Made by a program: the position numbers and the translations under genes. Below the pieces are notes generated by a model. That model was not told the origin of the DNA, ran no database searches, and saw only the letters and a list, made by a program, of their open reading frames with translations. A stretch of DNA of 64,000 bases from Acanthopleura granulata (taxonomy: Eukaryota; Mollusca; Polyplacophora; Chitonida; Chitonidae): positions 33,115,595 through 33,179,594 of the forward strand of contig JABBOT010000004.1 in the NCBI GenBank assembly GCA_016165875.1. The letters run 5' to 3'. This document shows, piece by piece, positions 1 through 12,900 of the stretch (within the stretch, counting starts at the first letter, position 1; the number at the start of each line of letters is the position of its first letter).

Positions 1-442
1 TGTAACATGCAGATTTAATCACATAGATCGCATTACCGGTTGTTTGAAGATTTTCTGCCGGTCAAAATGTTAACGTCTAAATGTAGAGCAGTATCGAATT
101 GAGTGAGCTTTTTTTTCGATGTTCTTAATGACATATGTCTCCCTCAAGTGGTTAATGCTTTTTTCATTTACGGTATGAATAAAACTTATTGTGAGTTTTA
201 CGTGGATATTTATTACATATGTATATGTTGAGACGATACGTTTTCTAGTATGTTCTAATTGCCTTCAAATGGAGGCCACCAGTTTTGTGGATTGTATGCA
301 AATAGCAATGGATTGCTTGGAATCATTACAACGTATATATGTGTATGTATAGAATAGGGACAATCGCCGCGTCATATAGGGTTACAGCTGACGCATACAC
401 TGATAAATGAAAAAGCGACATGAGATGTATAATTAGCTGAAC

Positions 443-480
443 GTGAACTCACAGCATTCACACTGATGAGAGGCTCCTGG
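443..480 (-). mobile_element. SINE head relic, copy E
   Basis: GTGAACTCACAGC ... GATGAGAGGCTCCTGG matches the inverted tRNA-like head of the SINE family; only about 40 bp survive. Confidence 0.5.
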
Positions 481-1949
481 GTCATTGTGAAAGATGAAAA
501 TTTATCATGATTTAAAAATTGGATACTGTTAAAAGTAAATGCTAGATAAAGTCTTCCTATGAAATTAAGATTTTGTCATTAAAAACTCGAGGATTTCATA
601 TTATTTTCCTATTTCTTACTATTATTTTTTTTTTCGGGGGGGGGGACGGTGAAATGCCCAAATGCTGCACCCATTATTCTACTTGTTCATATAGGACATA
701 GTATAGGTCACCGAGATGGCTCCCAAATGATCATCTTTCGGTCTCAAAAGGCTGACTGTTTCTGACAGTTACCAATCAACAATCTCTCCCTTTTAAGCCA
801 CACGCCTGTGAAACGGTTTATAATTCCAAGAGGCGGGTTGTGAAAATTAATTCACACAATCTGCCAATGCTTAATTCGTTTAAGTTGTGAGACATCTACA
901 TGATACTGGCGAATTTTCGAGCTGTTGCATCCATTTCCAACATTTGGTCCTGTTTTGAACTTCGGCAGTTTACCCGACTTTCCAGGTGCATAGGCCTATG
1001 CATCTTTAGTATATTCTTAATTGAAACTTAAGTCAGTAACTTTTCTTGGTGAAACCAAGTTTTGATCCGTTTCGCCAAATTTTGACAAAATGCGTTTGTT
1101 TTTTTTTGTTCTGGTATATATTTGACCCAGCTATCCTGTCAGTTCAAAGAAGCGTGTCCTGCTTTCACAAATTAATGCTCTAGAATGCTTGCTTCCAGAT
1201 GCAATAGTTTATGAAAACCCATTGTTGAAGTCAGACCAAACAGTCCCATGTGTACAATTCACTTAAGCATTCGACTCCAAGAGTTGTAAACAAAACTTCC
1301 GTTTTAAGACCATTGTATACTTTCTGCAATTTCACTAAGCAATAACCAGACGCCCTTTAAACCTATCAGATTCTAGTTAATGAAGTTCTGTAAATAAAAC
1401 AATTCGTGTTTCACGCTGAAAATCAGAAACTCACTGCACTATACTTCTCTGGAGGATTCCACGGTGACAATGTTGTACATCTTCGTTCGCCTAATTGTTA
1501 CATAATAACGCAGTACGGCAACATAAGTTAGTCGAGAATTTGAGGCATTTGCAGGACATCCGATATTCTATTTGAAGTGCGTTCTATACTGAAAGCTTAG
1601 TGTTTGTTAGTACACCATGGAAACTTTACAAATATATATACAGGGTAACATGGCAAATTGTTTCAGCATTTATTTTCTCTAATTTCTGATTTGGAATTTC
1701 TACGCCGCCTGTATAAGCCTTCAGCCCTATACTCCTCATTTATACCTCTTGTCTCTTGGTCTTCTGGTTTCGCGTTTCATGGTGACCTACCACAGAGCAT
1801 ACTATGGCAGCATCTCGTAACTACTATACAGTATCTCTTATTCTCGATATTTTATATCTAGAAAATAATTCTGGAAATTTTACGCTAACTACAGTTTTAC
1901 ATTCTGGTTATAATAAAATGTAGTATTCAAAACTAGTATATGAAAGGCC

Positions 1950-2802
1950 TTTGAGGAATGGATCCACTAGAGTACAGGTTATAACAAATAAAGGCTTTGA
2001 AGAACACTATTTGAGCAATACGATTTTAATAATTGTCACTACTTTGATGGTTAGTTTTATGAGATTAAAACCGGAGTGCCCTTGACAAACCACTGATCAT
2101 CTGCAAACTGAAGCACTTTTCGACATTTGATGTATAGAGAATGGAAGATAAGTGGCAATGAATGTATAAACAAAAGGCCTCACATGTGTGATTGACCACT
2201 CATTGTCAGCGATGTCTTACTATGTCACTTATCAGTGAGAAGAGGAGTGATCTAGACATTCCCTGTAGGCCTATGTCCAAGGCCGGGATTGTATAGTAGC
2301 ACCTATTATCACCAAGTCTGTCTCGTCTCGTGCCCTTCCACGAAGCCAGTGTTCACTCTCAGCACGTACTTTGAGAAACAGAAGCGAGGAGCGAAGAGAA
2401 TATTACAAGAGGAGATGTTTATTCATGAAAACCACCAGAAAGCTTGAAAGAAAGGAGCCGTGGAGGTACGTGTTATAAGTGCCCGAGACGTTTATGAAGT
2501 CACGCTCTTTGAGGAACGGAACCATGGATTTAGGCGTCGAAATGGGCATTCCACTGAGCTGGCGTCAACCAAAATGGGTGTCTCGGATCAATAATCACAA
2601 AAGCAGTTTCCAAAGCGTCAATTAACACAAACTATCAAAGAACTAAGAAAAAGACATCACGGCTTCATGCAAACAGAAGCTGCCAACAGATTTCAATGGT
2701 GAAAGAAAGACACAATGAAGGCATACGTTATAACAGATGGAGAGATGACAGGTCCAGTGCGATTTGAGGAGCGGAACCACGGAGGTACACGTTATAACAA
2801 TT
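1950..2802 (+). repeat. Dispersed short repeat with GTTATAAC core
   Basis: Related stretches at 1950-1986, 2452-2480, 2507-2530 (partial), 2720-2736 (partial) and 2763-2802. The best form is TTTGAGGAGCGGAACCACGG followed by AGGTACACGTTATAACA. Copies are irregularly spaced and diverged. Confidence 0.5.
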
Positions 2803-4690
2803 AGATATGTCCAGGAAAACTAGGCCACTCACGCTTCTGACTTACATCCTTCATCGCTGTATTTTTAGGCATTTGTCATAATTATAAAATAAAATACGAC
2901 TTGTATGGTTTGTTCCACTGCATGCCTTGGTTCCAGGCAGTTCAGAGTTTCGGATTTTTATCAACTGTTCACACATGGATCCTATTATGTAAAAGTGAGA
3001 TTAAATGAACAGTTACCGAACTAAACCCTAATTAAATAAAGTGAGAAGAGGCAGTCAGTTGTGACAATTTGCCAACATTCGTCGCTGCTCTGGTTGTACT
3101 CTCTAAATGCTGTAGACTTTCACAATGTATTCCTGAGTAAACCAGTAGTATCCCCGAGGCCTGGTTACTTTTTCATGTCCTTTTTTCACGACCCGTTTTC
3201 ATGTGCTATTAACACAGCATCTTTTGTAATTCTAGACCAGTGACGTCATAGTCTTTTATACCTTATGTATATTGTTTCAGTTTCCGACATCTGACGAAAA
3301 AATTGGCACTTCGGACTGACCAAAAGTCCGCCAAGTTCTGATTGTCGGGAACGTTGTTCGAATCTTTGAATCTCCCCAGTGTGAGGCAAAGAGAACTCCA
3401 TTTCAACTAGGCCTACCTTTGCGTCTTTAACTGAAAACTTTTGACTGCTTCTCTTTGCATGAATCCGTTCTATATTTTTTACTTTATAAGCTTTCTTAGT
3501 TCTTTGGTGGTTTGCGTTATTCATCATTTTGGAAACTGGTCTTTACTCGAAGAGCCTATTTTGGCTGGTATACCCATGTCGGTTTTGATGCCTAGGTGCA
3601 CTTAGTTTTCTTCAAAAACGATAACTACCGATTTATATACCTTCTCTCAAGTGCATGGTCACGGCATACCATGGTCACGGCATATCACTCCATGCCAGAC
3701 CGTCAGAATGTCTTTCTCTTCGTTTATCGAAACAATTGGCGAATGTCGAACTTCACATTTATACCAGCTCAAGTTCGAAAACTTGGACAGCAAAATAGTC
3801 CGCAGTAGTATAGCAAAATCGGGTAATTTGACCACATCACATCTGTATGCAATCCCTCTGAATGTCTGTATTTAGGACATAAATCCGACAATCTCGTTAT
3901 CTCCACCTGAAGCCGGCAGGATCACTTTCACAAACTCTGTACATCAAAACCTCAAAACATGTGTATTGCGTCACTTCGCAGCGCTATAAAAAGTGCTTAG
4001 AGAATATTTGATGTAAAAAGCTGTGGTACAGGTGGTGCCTGGCCCCGGCATAGTTTTACCTACAGGTAACTATGATGTCAGCGGTAATAATGACCACCGA
4101 TACCTTGGTAGTGCATGACATTCACGTACAGTGCTGTATTAGATCTTAAACATACAGCCATGAAAACGTGATAGCCTACCATTTGGATTTAAGTGGATGA
4201 CTCAAGTGCGAAAAGAAATCCTTGTAACACCACAATTGTTCAGCAGGAGGTCGCAGTAAAAGTATCTCAGTTGACCATTTGCCACCACACTGTACCATGT
4301 GCAGTGGCATTGCATCAACTCTCGTTTAGACATTTGGATTTTGTCACCAGTTTGTAAGATCGAGCATGCGCATGAAACCATGGGCCATCCTGGTTTGAGG
4401 TCGGCAGTGTGAGGAACTAGGATATGAAGTCAAGTGGCTTACTGTCTGTTTCTACATACTTCCTTAGATCCTGTTAATTTACGTTTGGATAGGAACCAAC
4501 TGCAGTTCTTAGAAACGTTTATGTAAAGCACCAAATTTCAGAATGGCCGCCATCAGAGACAAAATATAGCTTATCCGTTGCTTTTACCTCATGGAATCTC
4601 CAGAGATGACAAGCTGCTGAAACGATCTGAAGACGAACAGTTTCCCTGTGATGACAGATATCCCGGAGAACTGACATAATCACGAAAAGA

Positions 4691-4740
4691 CAGCATCGCG
4701 GCCTGCCAGCATCACGGCCTGCCAGCATCGCGGCCTGCCA
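4691..4740. repeat. 16-bp tandem repeat, three copies
   Basis: CAGCATCGCGGCCTGC three times with one A/G variant, then a partial copy. GC-rich and CpG-rich in an AT-rich setting; about 100 bp before the large minisatellite. Confidence 0.85.
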
Positions 4741-4837
4741 CCATCACAAATAGGGACTTTCAACACAGAAGACCTTTCAGTGACTGGTTGTCCCCCCCCC
4801 CCCCAGGTACCATCAGTCGACTCAGTAATATATTTTT

Positions 4838-6329
4838 GCATGGTTTTGTAGCGTTAGTAACTCTTGACATTCGCCACTGCATGGTTTTGTAGCGTTAGCA
4901 ACTCTTGACAGTCGCCACTCCATGGTTTTGTAGCGTTAGTAACTCTTGACAGTCGCCACTCCATGGATTTGTAGCGTTAGTAACTCTTGACAGTCGCCAC
5001 TGCAAGGTTTTGTAGCATTAGTAACCCTTGACAGCCTTCACTGCATGGTTTTGTAGCATTAGTAACTCTTGACAGTCGCCACTGCATGGTTTTGTAGCGT
5101 TAGTAACTCTTGACATTCGCCACTGCATGGTTTTGTAGCGTTAGTAACCCTTGACCGTCTTCACTGCATGGTTTTGTAGCGTTAGTAACTCTTGACAGTC
5201 TTCACTGCATGGTTTTGTAGCGTTAGTAACTCTTGGCAGCCTCCACTCCATGGTTTTGTAGCGTTAGTAACTCTTGACAGTTGCCACTGCAAGGTTTTGT
5301 AGTGTTAGTAACTCTTGACAGCCTTCACTGCATGGTTTTGTAGCATTAGTAACTCTTGACAGTCTTCACTGCATGGTTTTGTAGCGTTAGTAACTCTTGA
5401 TAGTCGCCACTCCATGGATTTGTAGTGTTAGTAACTCTTGACCGTCATCACTGCATGGTTTTGTAGCGTTTTGTAGCGTTAGTAACTCTTGACAGTCGCC
5501 ACTCCATGGTTTTGTAGCATTAGTAACTCTTGACAGTTGCCACTGCATGGTTTTGTAGTGTTTGTAACCCTTGACCGTCTTCACTCCATGGTTTTGTAGC
5601 GTTAGTAACTCGGGACAGTCTTCACTGCATGGTTTTGTAGCGTTAGTAACTCTTGACAGTCTTCACTGCATGATTTTGTAGCGTTAGTAACTCTTGACAG
5701 TCTTCACTGCATGATTTTGTAGCGTTAGTAACTCTTGACAGTCGCCACTGCATGGTTTTGTAGCGTTAGTAACTCTTGACAGTCTTCACTGCATGGTTTT
5801 GTAGCGTTAGTAACTCTTGACAGTCTTCACTGCATGGTTTTGTAGCGTTAGTAACTCTTGACAGTCTTCACTGCATGATTTTGTAGCGTTAGTAACTCTT
5901 GACAGTCTTCACTGCATGGTTTTGTAGCGTTAGTAACTCTTGACAGTCTTCACTGCATGGTTTTGTAGCGTTAGTAACTCTTGACAGTCTTCACTGCATG
6001 GTTTTGTAGCGTTAGTAACTCTTGGCAGCCTCCACTCCATGGTTTTGTAGCATTAGTAACTCTTGACAGTCGCCACTGCAAGGTTTTGTAGTGTTAGTAA
6101 CTCTTGACAGCCTTCACTGCATGGTTTTGTATCGTTAGTAACTCTTGACAGTCGCCACTCCATGGTTTTGTAGCGTTAGTAACTCTGGACAGTCTTCACT
6201 GCACGGTTTTGTAGCGTTAGTAACTCTTGACAGTCTTCACTGCATGATTTTGTAGCGTTAGTAACTCTTGACAGTCTTCACTGCATGGTTTTGTAGTGTT
6301 AGTAACTCTTGACAGTTGCCACTGCATGG
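4838..6329. repeat. 41-bp minisatellite, about 36 copies
   Basis: Unit: CATGGTTTTGTAGCGTTAGT then AACTCTTGACAGTCTTCACTG, with alternative ends (TCGCCACTC, TCTTCACTG, CCTCCACTC). Most copies are over 90% alike. One unit near 5,461 has an extra TTTTGTAGCG. Because 41 is not a multiple of three, the open frames across it rotate phase and are not genes. Confidence 0.97.
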
Positions 6330-7350
6330 CCTTACTGCACACCTTGGGAGATGCAGGTGTGAGACAGTACGAGAGCTTCAGCAGTGTGCTTGTTCTGTGA
6401 AGCCACTCATCGTCATAAGAATCAAGCAATGGAAAAACTGCCACCCACGCCAAATTTCCTACTATCAAGCAGGAATATGGACGATCAGCACCCAAACCAG
6501 CTTGTGGTCCGTTCTTCACCGCAGTTTACCTTGACCAACATATCAACTTCGTGGCCTTAGGGGTGCCTGTTTGGATGAAAATTCCAGAGATTTCCAGATC
6601 GTGCAAAAATGAGACTGATCCAATTTGCAAATGCACCAAAGCAAATCTGGACTGTCCAACACTTTGCAAGTGAAAATGTACTCCATAAAACATGTCAGCA
6701 AACTGTCTTGGTGTCCCAGACATGACAGAATGATGTTTCATACGTTGTAAAAAGAAAGTTTCCGAGACATTATGGAAAATTGGGAACTCATCAAATAAAG
6801 TGTTAATGTCACTTGCGTCAAAATTGAGTTTTGTCTAGTTGCTGTGATAATTGATAATTCCCTTCCAACATGAAGAGGGTGCATGATCATTAGACATTTA
6901 CTCATATTACAATCTTTTACAAAAGTAAAATTACATTTAATAATGTAACATTCAAATACCGCAAAGACACATGTCCCGCACCCATGACTGACTCCCAGGG
7001 CACCAGGAAGTTGATTTCTCATTGTTAGTGACGGCCATTTTGACTTTTTGACGAATTATTTTTAACACACCAGAGGGGCTTCTAAGCTAACATTAAATAA
7101 CCTCCTGAGAGAGTCTTTTGCCAAACATACAGGATTTATCCACCATGTAGCGGAAATTTCAATATACCAACTGATTATACTGTGCACCTGGTAATTATGA
7201 TGCTCAAAAGAAAATTTTAACACGAAAACACCCGCCTTGTTGAAAATGCAACTCCTTGACGGATGTAGTGCAAAGACACCCCAGACTAATCATAAAGCAA
7301 TGCATGCATCACATAGAAACACAAGTTTCATAGCTCTGCTTTGTACTTCT
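6330..7350. other. Intergenic DNA between minisatellite and SLMAP 3' end
   Basis: Non-repetitive sequence; short open frames on the minus strand at 6.2-7.0 kb have no recognisable similarity. Nothing further seen. Confidence 0.5.
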
Positions 7351-7356
7351 TTTATT
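7351..7356 (-). other. Candidate poly(A) signal, distal
   Basis: CACAATAAAAG context on the minus strand; the next canonical signal after 9006. Confidence 0.35.
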
Positions 7357-9005
7357 GTGTTATACTGCTGTAGCTATTAATGGAGAGGCTACTGTCAAAA
7401 AAGCTGAGTAAACAGAGACAAGTCAAGGAAATAGATCAAAGACAAAGATCAGCAAAACACTCTAAATCTTTAAGAGGTAGAACTGGGCATGGACAGCAGG
7501 GAACTCTCGCTAACTTGCCTTTACAAAGTGCTGAACAAAACACGGCAGTCTTAAAGGATGGTTTGCTCCGAGACAGAATTTAAAAGGAACCAGAATTAAA
7601 ATGAGAAATGAAATGACAAAATTATGCTGATTCTGTTCAGTAAATATATACAAGCACCTTCTAAGTGCTGGTTTCAACACTACTGGTTATTTCCCTTACT
7701 TCGTCAATCACTGTAAAAACTCTTCCTTGAGTTGAAGGATCATTTAAAAAGAGAAAGTTCTTTAGCCTTTCCAAAGTAGCCTTCAGATTAAAACATCTGA
7801 CTTCAGTGATGGGAATTAGTTCATATTTCTATAACTACTGAAAGAGTAACTGGTAGCTTGAATATGGCAGGACAGGAGTGAAAAGGTAACAACATCGAAA
7901 CAGCTCACACATACGGCTGGTACGAAACTGAAGTACTCGATACTTCTATGTTAATATGATGATGGTTCACCAAGGACAAGGGTTCTTTTTTTAATTTTAA
8001 ACACACCTGAAAACAAGCAGCAATGACAAAGCTCTAGCCAAGGATGCTGAAAAACACAACGCTCATGTAACCAAGATAAAAGAACAAAGTTAACACTTTG
8101 TACTGCCTCTGAATCTCACAAACTTTTTTCCATGATAGTACACCTTACCAATCTGTCTACTTTCTGGAAAGAATGGATTCCAAATTATGTGATGACATGC
8201 TTATACATGAAGGTTTGATTATGCTGGTGACAGAAATGCCTCTGCACCAAGGTGCTATACTCCTAGCACCTGTCGCATTGGCCGCTTCAGCCACGTGATT
8301 TTGTCACTCCAAACATATACCTTGTCATACACACCAAAGGAGTTATAAATCATATAGCATAGCACTGTTAATATCAAGCAGGAAACTCTCAACCTGTATG
8401 AACAAAAGATCATTAAGATTGTACATAATAATTTCTACCTATACAAGTGATTCTGAAAATATACAAACAAAAACCTTCAACAAACAAAAAGATAACAGAG
8501 AGGATGAACACAATTCCCCTCTGGGCTAAATTTACAGAGTGTATTATACACCTTTGGTGGAGGTCTATGTACAAATATAATACAAGTGGTGTGTACAGCC
8601 TGCATACAAAACTTTTTGTACAGGTTCGGGGTCACTACCACAGCCTAGTCAATAGGTTACATGCATATCTGAATCCAGCTATCAAACAATGAATAACATA
8701 TCATATACTTACATTAAATACCCTGCTGCTATTATAGATGTATTAACTCTCTAGTTATCTAGAAATATGCATACTGTTTATACAAATTCCATTGTGAGCT
8801 ATCTTCCAGGAAGAAAGCACATTTTCAGAAAAATCATCCTGCAACAGATATTAAATAACACACAAAAAAGCCATCACGGTTTCCCAATCAGAAGAGTTCA
8901 AGCAAAGAGAACACATAACTGAATGGAGGCAGAGTAAAAATGATTTGTGCCCAAGACAGATTTTCTTGCCTGCTTGTTGGCCAGTCCACATCCACACGTC
9001 ATAAC

Positions 9006-9011
9006 TTTATT
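9006..9011 (-). other. Candidate poly(A) signal, proximal
   Basis: AATAAA on the minus strand (TTTATT on the plus). First canonical signal after the alternative stop at 9630. Confidence 0.35.
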
Positions 9012-9629
9012 AGAAAGCACAGACTTGGATCACTTCAAAAGCACAGCAAAATTAAATTGTCTCCTGTGAAACGCAGAGCTGTTTCCGCCTTGGAATCATA
9101 GCAGCAACAGAAAGATGAAACCTTTCATCACACAGAACACAGTTAACAGATCAGATCAAACTGTGGAGGAAATGAAATTCACTCAGTCTGCCTCATAGTG
9201 AATGTCTTCCACAAGAAAATTGCTGCATTCCAGAATGTGTCCAAATAGTGCCTGTTTTACAATCACCATGTGGCTCTCTTATGGGCTTGTTTAGAGTTGT
9301 CCTTCACTGGACTTTCCATGTCTGTTTTGTGGACAGTTTCCAGAATAAAATGGAACAATCAACAGATTGTTAATTCATGGTCCAGATAATGCTGCTTATT
9401 TCTCCTAAACCAAGCGATCTGCATTTTCATTAATAAATATATTCAGTCTCATACTTGTCATGACTGTACTTTAAAACCACACACATATTTGCATACTGAC
9501 TCTGAAGAACAAGTAACAGATTGAACACAAGAGGCAGTGAAATTCTGCAATAAATATTAGGGGATTCAGCCTAAACATTCATTCAGCTGTCATCAGTGAG
9601 GCTTCTTCTCCAGTAATACCCCAGGAACT

Positions 9630-9803
9630 TTAAGCCTTATGCTTATGTCGTGTGGTCACTGAATGGTCAAGCGAATGAAACAGTTGTACTCCTGAGATAC
9701 TGTCCACAAGGGACACCACATCACTCCTGTCATCCTGGGCTGATGATGTGCCGTTGAGCATGACGTCGCTGTACGCTGTGTCGTGATTTGCCGATGAAGG
9801 AGC
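9630..9803 (-). CDS. SLMAP: Probable alternative SLMAP terminal exon B: soluble tail
   Basis: A pyrimidine-rich acceptor (ATACCTCCTCCAG) precedes 57 open codons in the phase-0 frame needed to join exon 29, ending in TAA at 9630-9632. It starts APSSANHDTAYSDVMLNG, is acidic in the middle and ends in a His/Lys cluster, with no membrane segment. Base composition is more balanced than the flanking AT-rich UTR. If used instead of exon A it would give a form without a membrane anchor. If exon A is used, this stretch is 3' UTR. Inference from sequence only. Confidence 0.6.
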   Translation of the reverse strand, partial: APSSANHDTAYSDVMLNGTSSAQDDRSDVVSLVDSISGVQLFHSLDHSVTTRHKHKA

Positions 9804-9887
9804 CTGGAGGAGGTATCTATGTACAGATGTATTGCAGTCTATAAGATAGCTGAGGAGGGCACTGGAGTTACATCCTTAGACCCGTAA

Positions 9888-9986
9888 TCATGAGGTTGTA
9901 AAAGTTATCTCAGCAAGCATTGGATACAGCGCCAATAGGATGGCGAACATAAGGACCAGTAAGGGGAGGCTCGAGCACAAAGACAG
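9888..9986 (-). CDS. SLMAP: SLMAP terminal exon A: tail anchor and stop
   Basis: After acceptor TTTCCTTACAG this reads [20 protein letters not shown], then a short [12 protein letters not shown] and TGA at 9888-9890. One hydrophobic helix of about 18 residues with a short polar C terminus is the expected tail anchor of SLMAP, which goes into membranes post-translationally. 33 codons including stop, phase 0. Confidence 0.93.
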   Translation of the reverse strand: MSLCSSLPLLVLMFAILLALYPMLAEITFTTS

Positions 9987-12900
9987 CTGTAAGGAAAAAA
10001 AAGAGAATACGGTTAGTACTTATGAAACACATGTATCCAGAGAACCTGATAAAAATAAATAGGTAATATATATATTATATACATGTTGGACATCAAAATG
10101 AATGTAAGTTTTAATGTGTCAATATCATAGGAAACAAATTATGAAGAAAAATCCCTCTTTCATGTTGTTTGAATAATTAGTAATTCATTGTCAAAATGAG
10201 TCGCAATATTTTTTGGTCACAAATTATAAATCCACCAATCATAAGAGACATTCTGAGTTTCCTTTGCACCCTTTCTGTACGCTAACTGTGATGTTACATG
10301 TAACACATTTTAAAGACAATTGGGAGAACTAAACAGAATGTTGATGTTATTTCATCAACTTACTTGATACCATGCAAACCTTTTATCTTAGCATACCAAA
10401 GCCATAGCAGTAAGTAAAAACTTTTGTGACGAACATGAACTTGCCTAAAGTGCAGTAGGTTGCAAATGTAAGCATGTGTATAAATGAATCCAGTGTTTGT
10501 TTACTCTCTTCAATGTACTATTTCACTTTCTTATGACCATGCGTGTACAAATATGAACAGAATGAAGCCTATTATTGGAGAGCTGTATGATTGTTGGAAG
10601 AGTATATATGTGAATAGATTACCAATTTGCTGCGATCCGCTACTTGTTGAAACTCAGCAGACATGGAGTCAAGTTTGTTATGCAGCCGGGTTATTTCTGC
10701 TTTGTATTCTGTTATCTTCTCTTCTAAGGTGACTATCTCCCTCCTAGCCAGGGTCAGCTGATAAAACAAAATGGTTTCAAAATCCTTCTTGAACTACAAA
10801 GTTTCAAAAAACAATCCATCAGAAAAGAGTTTCGATAAGCTCAACATCCTCCACACAATTAAGCAAAATTAATACATTATATCCAGTTTAAAATAACTCT
10901 GCTTGCTTTTCTTAATATGCATGTATTTCTATACATTTTTCAAAGAGATTAAATTAAAACTTAAGACACCTTATCAAAATACTGATACAAAGAATTACTT
11001 CAACCTTAAAATGCTGAATGTTAGAAATAGAAATTAAGACCCAGTGATTTAAACAAATGTATCTTGGATGCAAGTTAGCCATTCTGACCAGAGAAAAATT
11101 TCAAGCTTATATTGCAGAATGTTCCAAATATTAATAAACAAATGTGAAAATGCATTTAAAAATTTGCTTGAGGTTTAAAAAACAAAAAGAGAAAGAATCT
11201 TATTTTGGAAGACTGACAAATAAATACCAAATTACCTGTAAATTACACAAAAAATTAACAAAGACGTAACAAAACAAACACGAGAACAAGTAATTCAGCA
11301 CATTCAAAAGAATACAAAATGCAGAAATCCAAGGGCAACAAACCAAACAAATGGTCATTTTTTTAGAAGGATGGGATTTCAGTTTCACAATGTCTGAGAG
11401 GGTCTCGAGAGAGTTTAATGAAGCAATGTAAGGTGCACACCACCACAAGTGCTGCCATGACACATCTACAAGCTTTTGAGGACAAAGTATCCCATTCCCA
11501 AATAAAGGTACCAGTCAACCAGGTCTGTGGAAAATGCTGGTCACACATCACATCTTTTTGTCAATCATCAGAACATTCACGACGCAACATACAGCAGGTC
11601 CACTGACACACACTTTCCACAAAGCAATGGCTGGCATGCATGCTGGGCAAAATATCCCACATGGCATTCCATGAGCATGACTTTGTTTGGTTTGTACCTG
11701 GGCTCCGTTACTGCCTGTTGGTAATGCCGTCCCTCGATTCCTCACCTCCATTTTGGCCTGCTCTGCGTCTTTCTGAGCATCGGTGAGGTTCAACATCCAT
11801 GTCAACTCCTTGTTTTCTAACTTTTCCTTCAAGGCCTCCAACTCCTTGTAGGATTCTTGTAGCTTGTTGTAGTCTGATGACAGCTGTAGGTTCTCTTTCC
11901 GTGACCTAAACAGATACACACAACTATATACTAGAGTTTCTGATGAGTGTTGGCACTATGTAAACACTTTCATGCACAAAACATCCTGTATATTGTTGAA
12001 TTTAACCCTTAGCACTGTGCCCAATTCCTTAAGAGCTACAGCAATTTCAAAGCCTCTATGTTTTTGAAAAATGTGAAGTTATAATGATCCAACGTTGAGC
12101 TGAATACAGGCAATACTTTACAAGAAACTACCCTTAAAGTTTACTCTAATATTCATTCTAATACACAATAGATCAGGTAGTGAATTATGTAATCTATGGT
12201 AATGAATATAGGTATCAACAATGGAGCATCCCCCCCCCCCATGTTCTATACATGAGAAACTTCATCTCTATACATGCAGTGCATATTTTGAGATAACACC
12301 CTTAACATGTAACTGGAATTTATCCACACATACATCAATGAAGGAACATCCATTCATGTTGATGGCGCTTTAGAAGTAACTGTAACAACCTAAGCCTTCC
12401 TTTAACTGTTCTTGCATGCCAATACCTGCAGTATGACACTAGCTTCTCCTCTACCTGTACAGCTGCGCTAACAAAACACAATACGCTACTGAATTGCAGA
12501 CACACGAGACTGTATTCTCTGCAAAACTGTCTTACCTGACACCACATCTACCTCAATTAACATCGCTTCAAGAAAATGTTCATGTCACATCTGGCAAAGT
12601 TTACCCAAACTACCATGATTTAGCTTCTAGTGACACATAAGTTATACTCACTAATCACATAGACATCATGTGCTTTTACACCCACTTATACTTCAAACTT
12701 CAAAGGCAACATCCAGGGTTCGTACAGTTTTTAGGTCTAAAAATTCCATGACTTTAAAGTGTAAATCCATGACTTTTCCATAACCTTTAACAATGACTAA
12801 TACGACTACCGTATCAAATATGTTTCCTACAATTACATAGGTCTGAATGTATAACTGAATACTATTAACAGGGCTTCATAAAAGTCTAAATTTTTTTATA

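Larger units (their letters stand above)
1..4690. other. Intergenic DNA downstream of SLMAP
   Basis: No gene recognised. It holds the SINE relic at 443-480, a poly-G run near 637-647, dispersed GTTATAAC-containing repeats at 1.95-2.8 kb and a small repeat near 3,655-3,690 (ATGGTCACGGCATA twice). A minus-strand open frame of 93 codons at 3,246-3,527 has no similarity I recognise and no splice or start context to support it. Confidence 0.6.
7351..9629 (-). other. SLMAP: Probable SLMAP 3' UTR
   Basis: AT-rich DNA downstream of both stop codons with no credible ORF on either strand. Canonical AATAAA signals on the minus strand occur at 9006-9011 and 7351-7356, so a short (about 0.6 kb) and a long (about 2.3 kb) UTR are possible. 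The real end is not known. Confidence 0.45.

Noticed and set aside
3246..3527. Minus-strand 93-codon frame
   Set aside because: No recognisable family, no promoter or splice context, and the sequence has the look of a generic dispersed repeat.
5387..6519. Minus-strand open frames of 65 and 100 codons
   Set aside because: They are translations of the 41-bp minisatellite in rotating phase, plus a tail of unique sequence.
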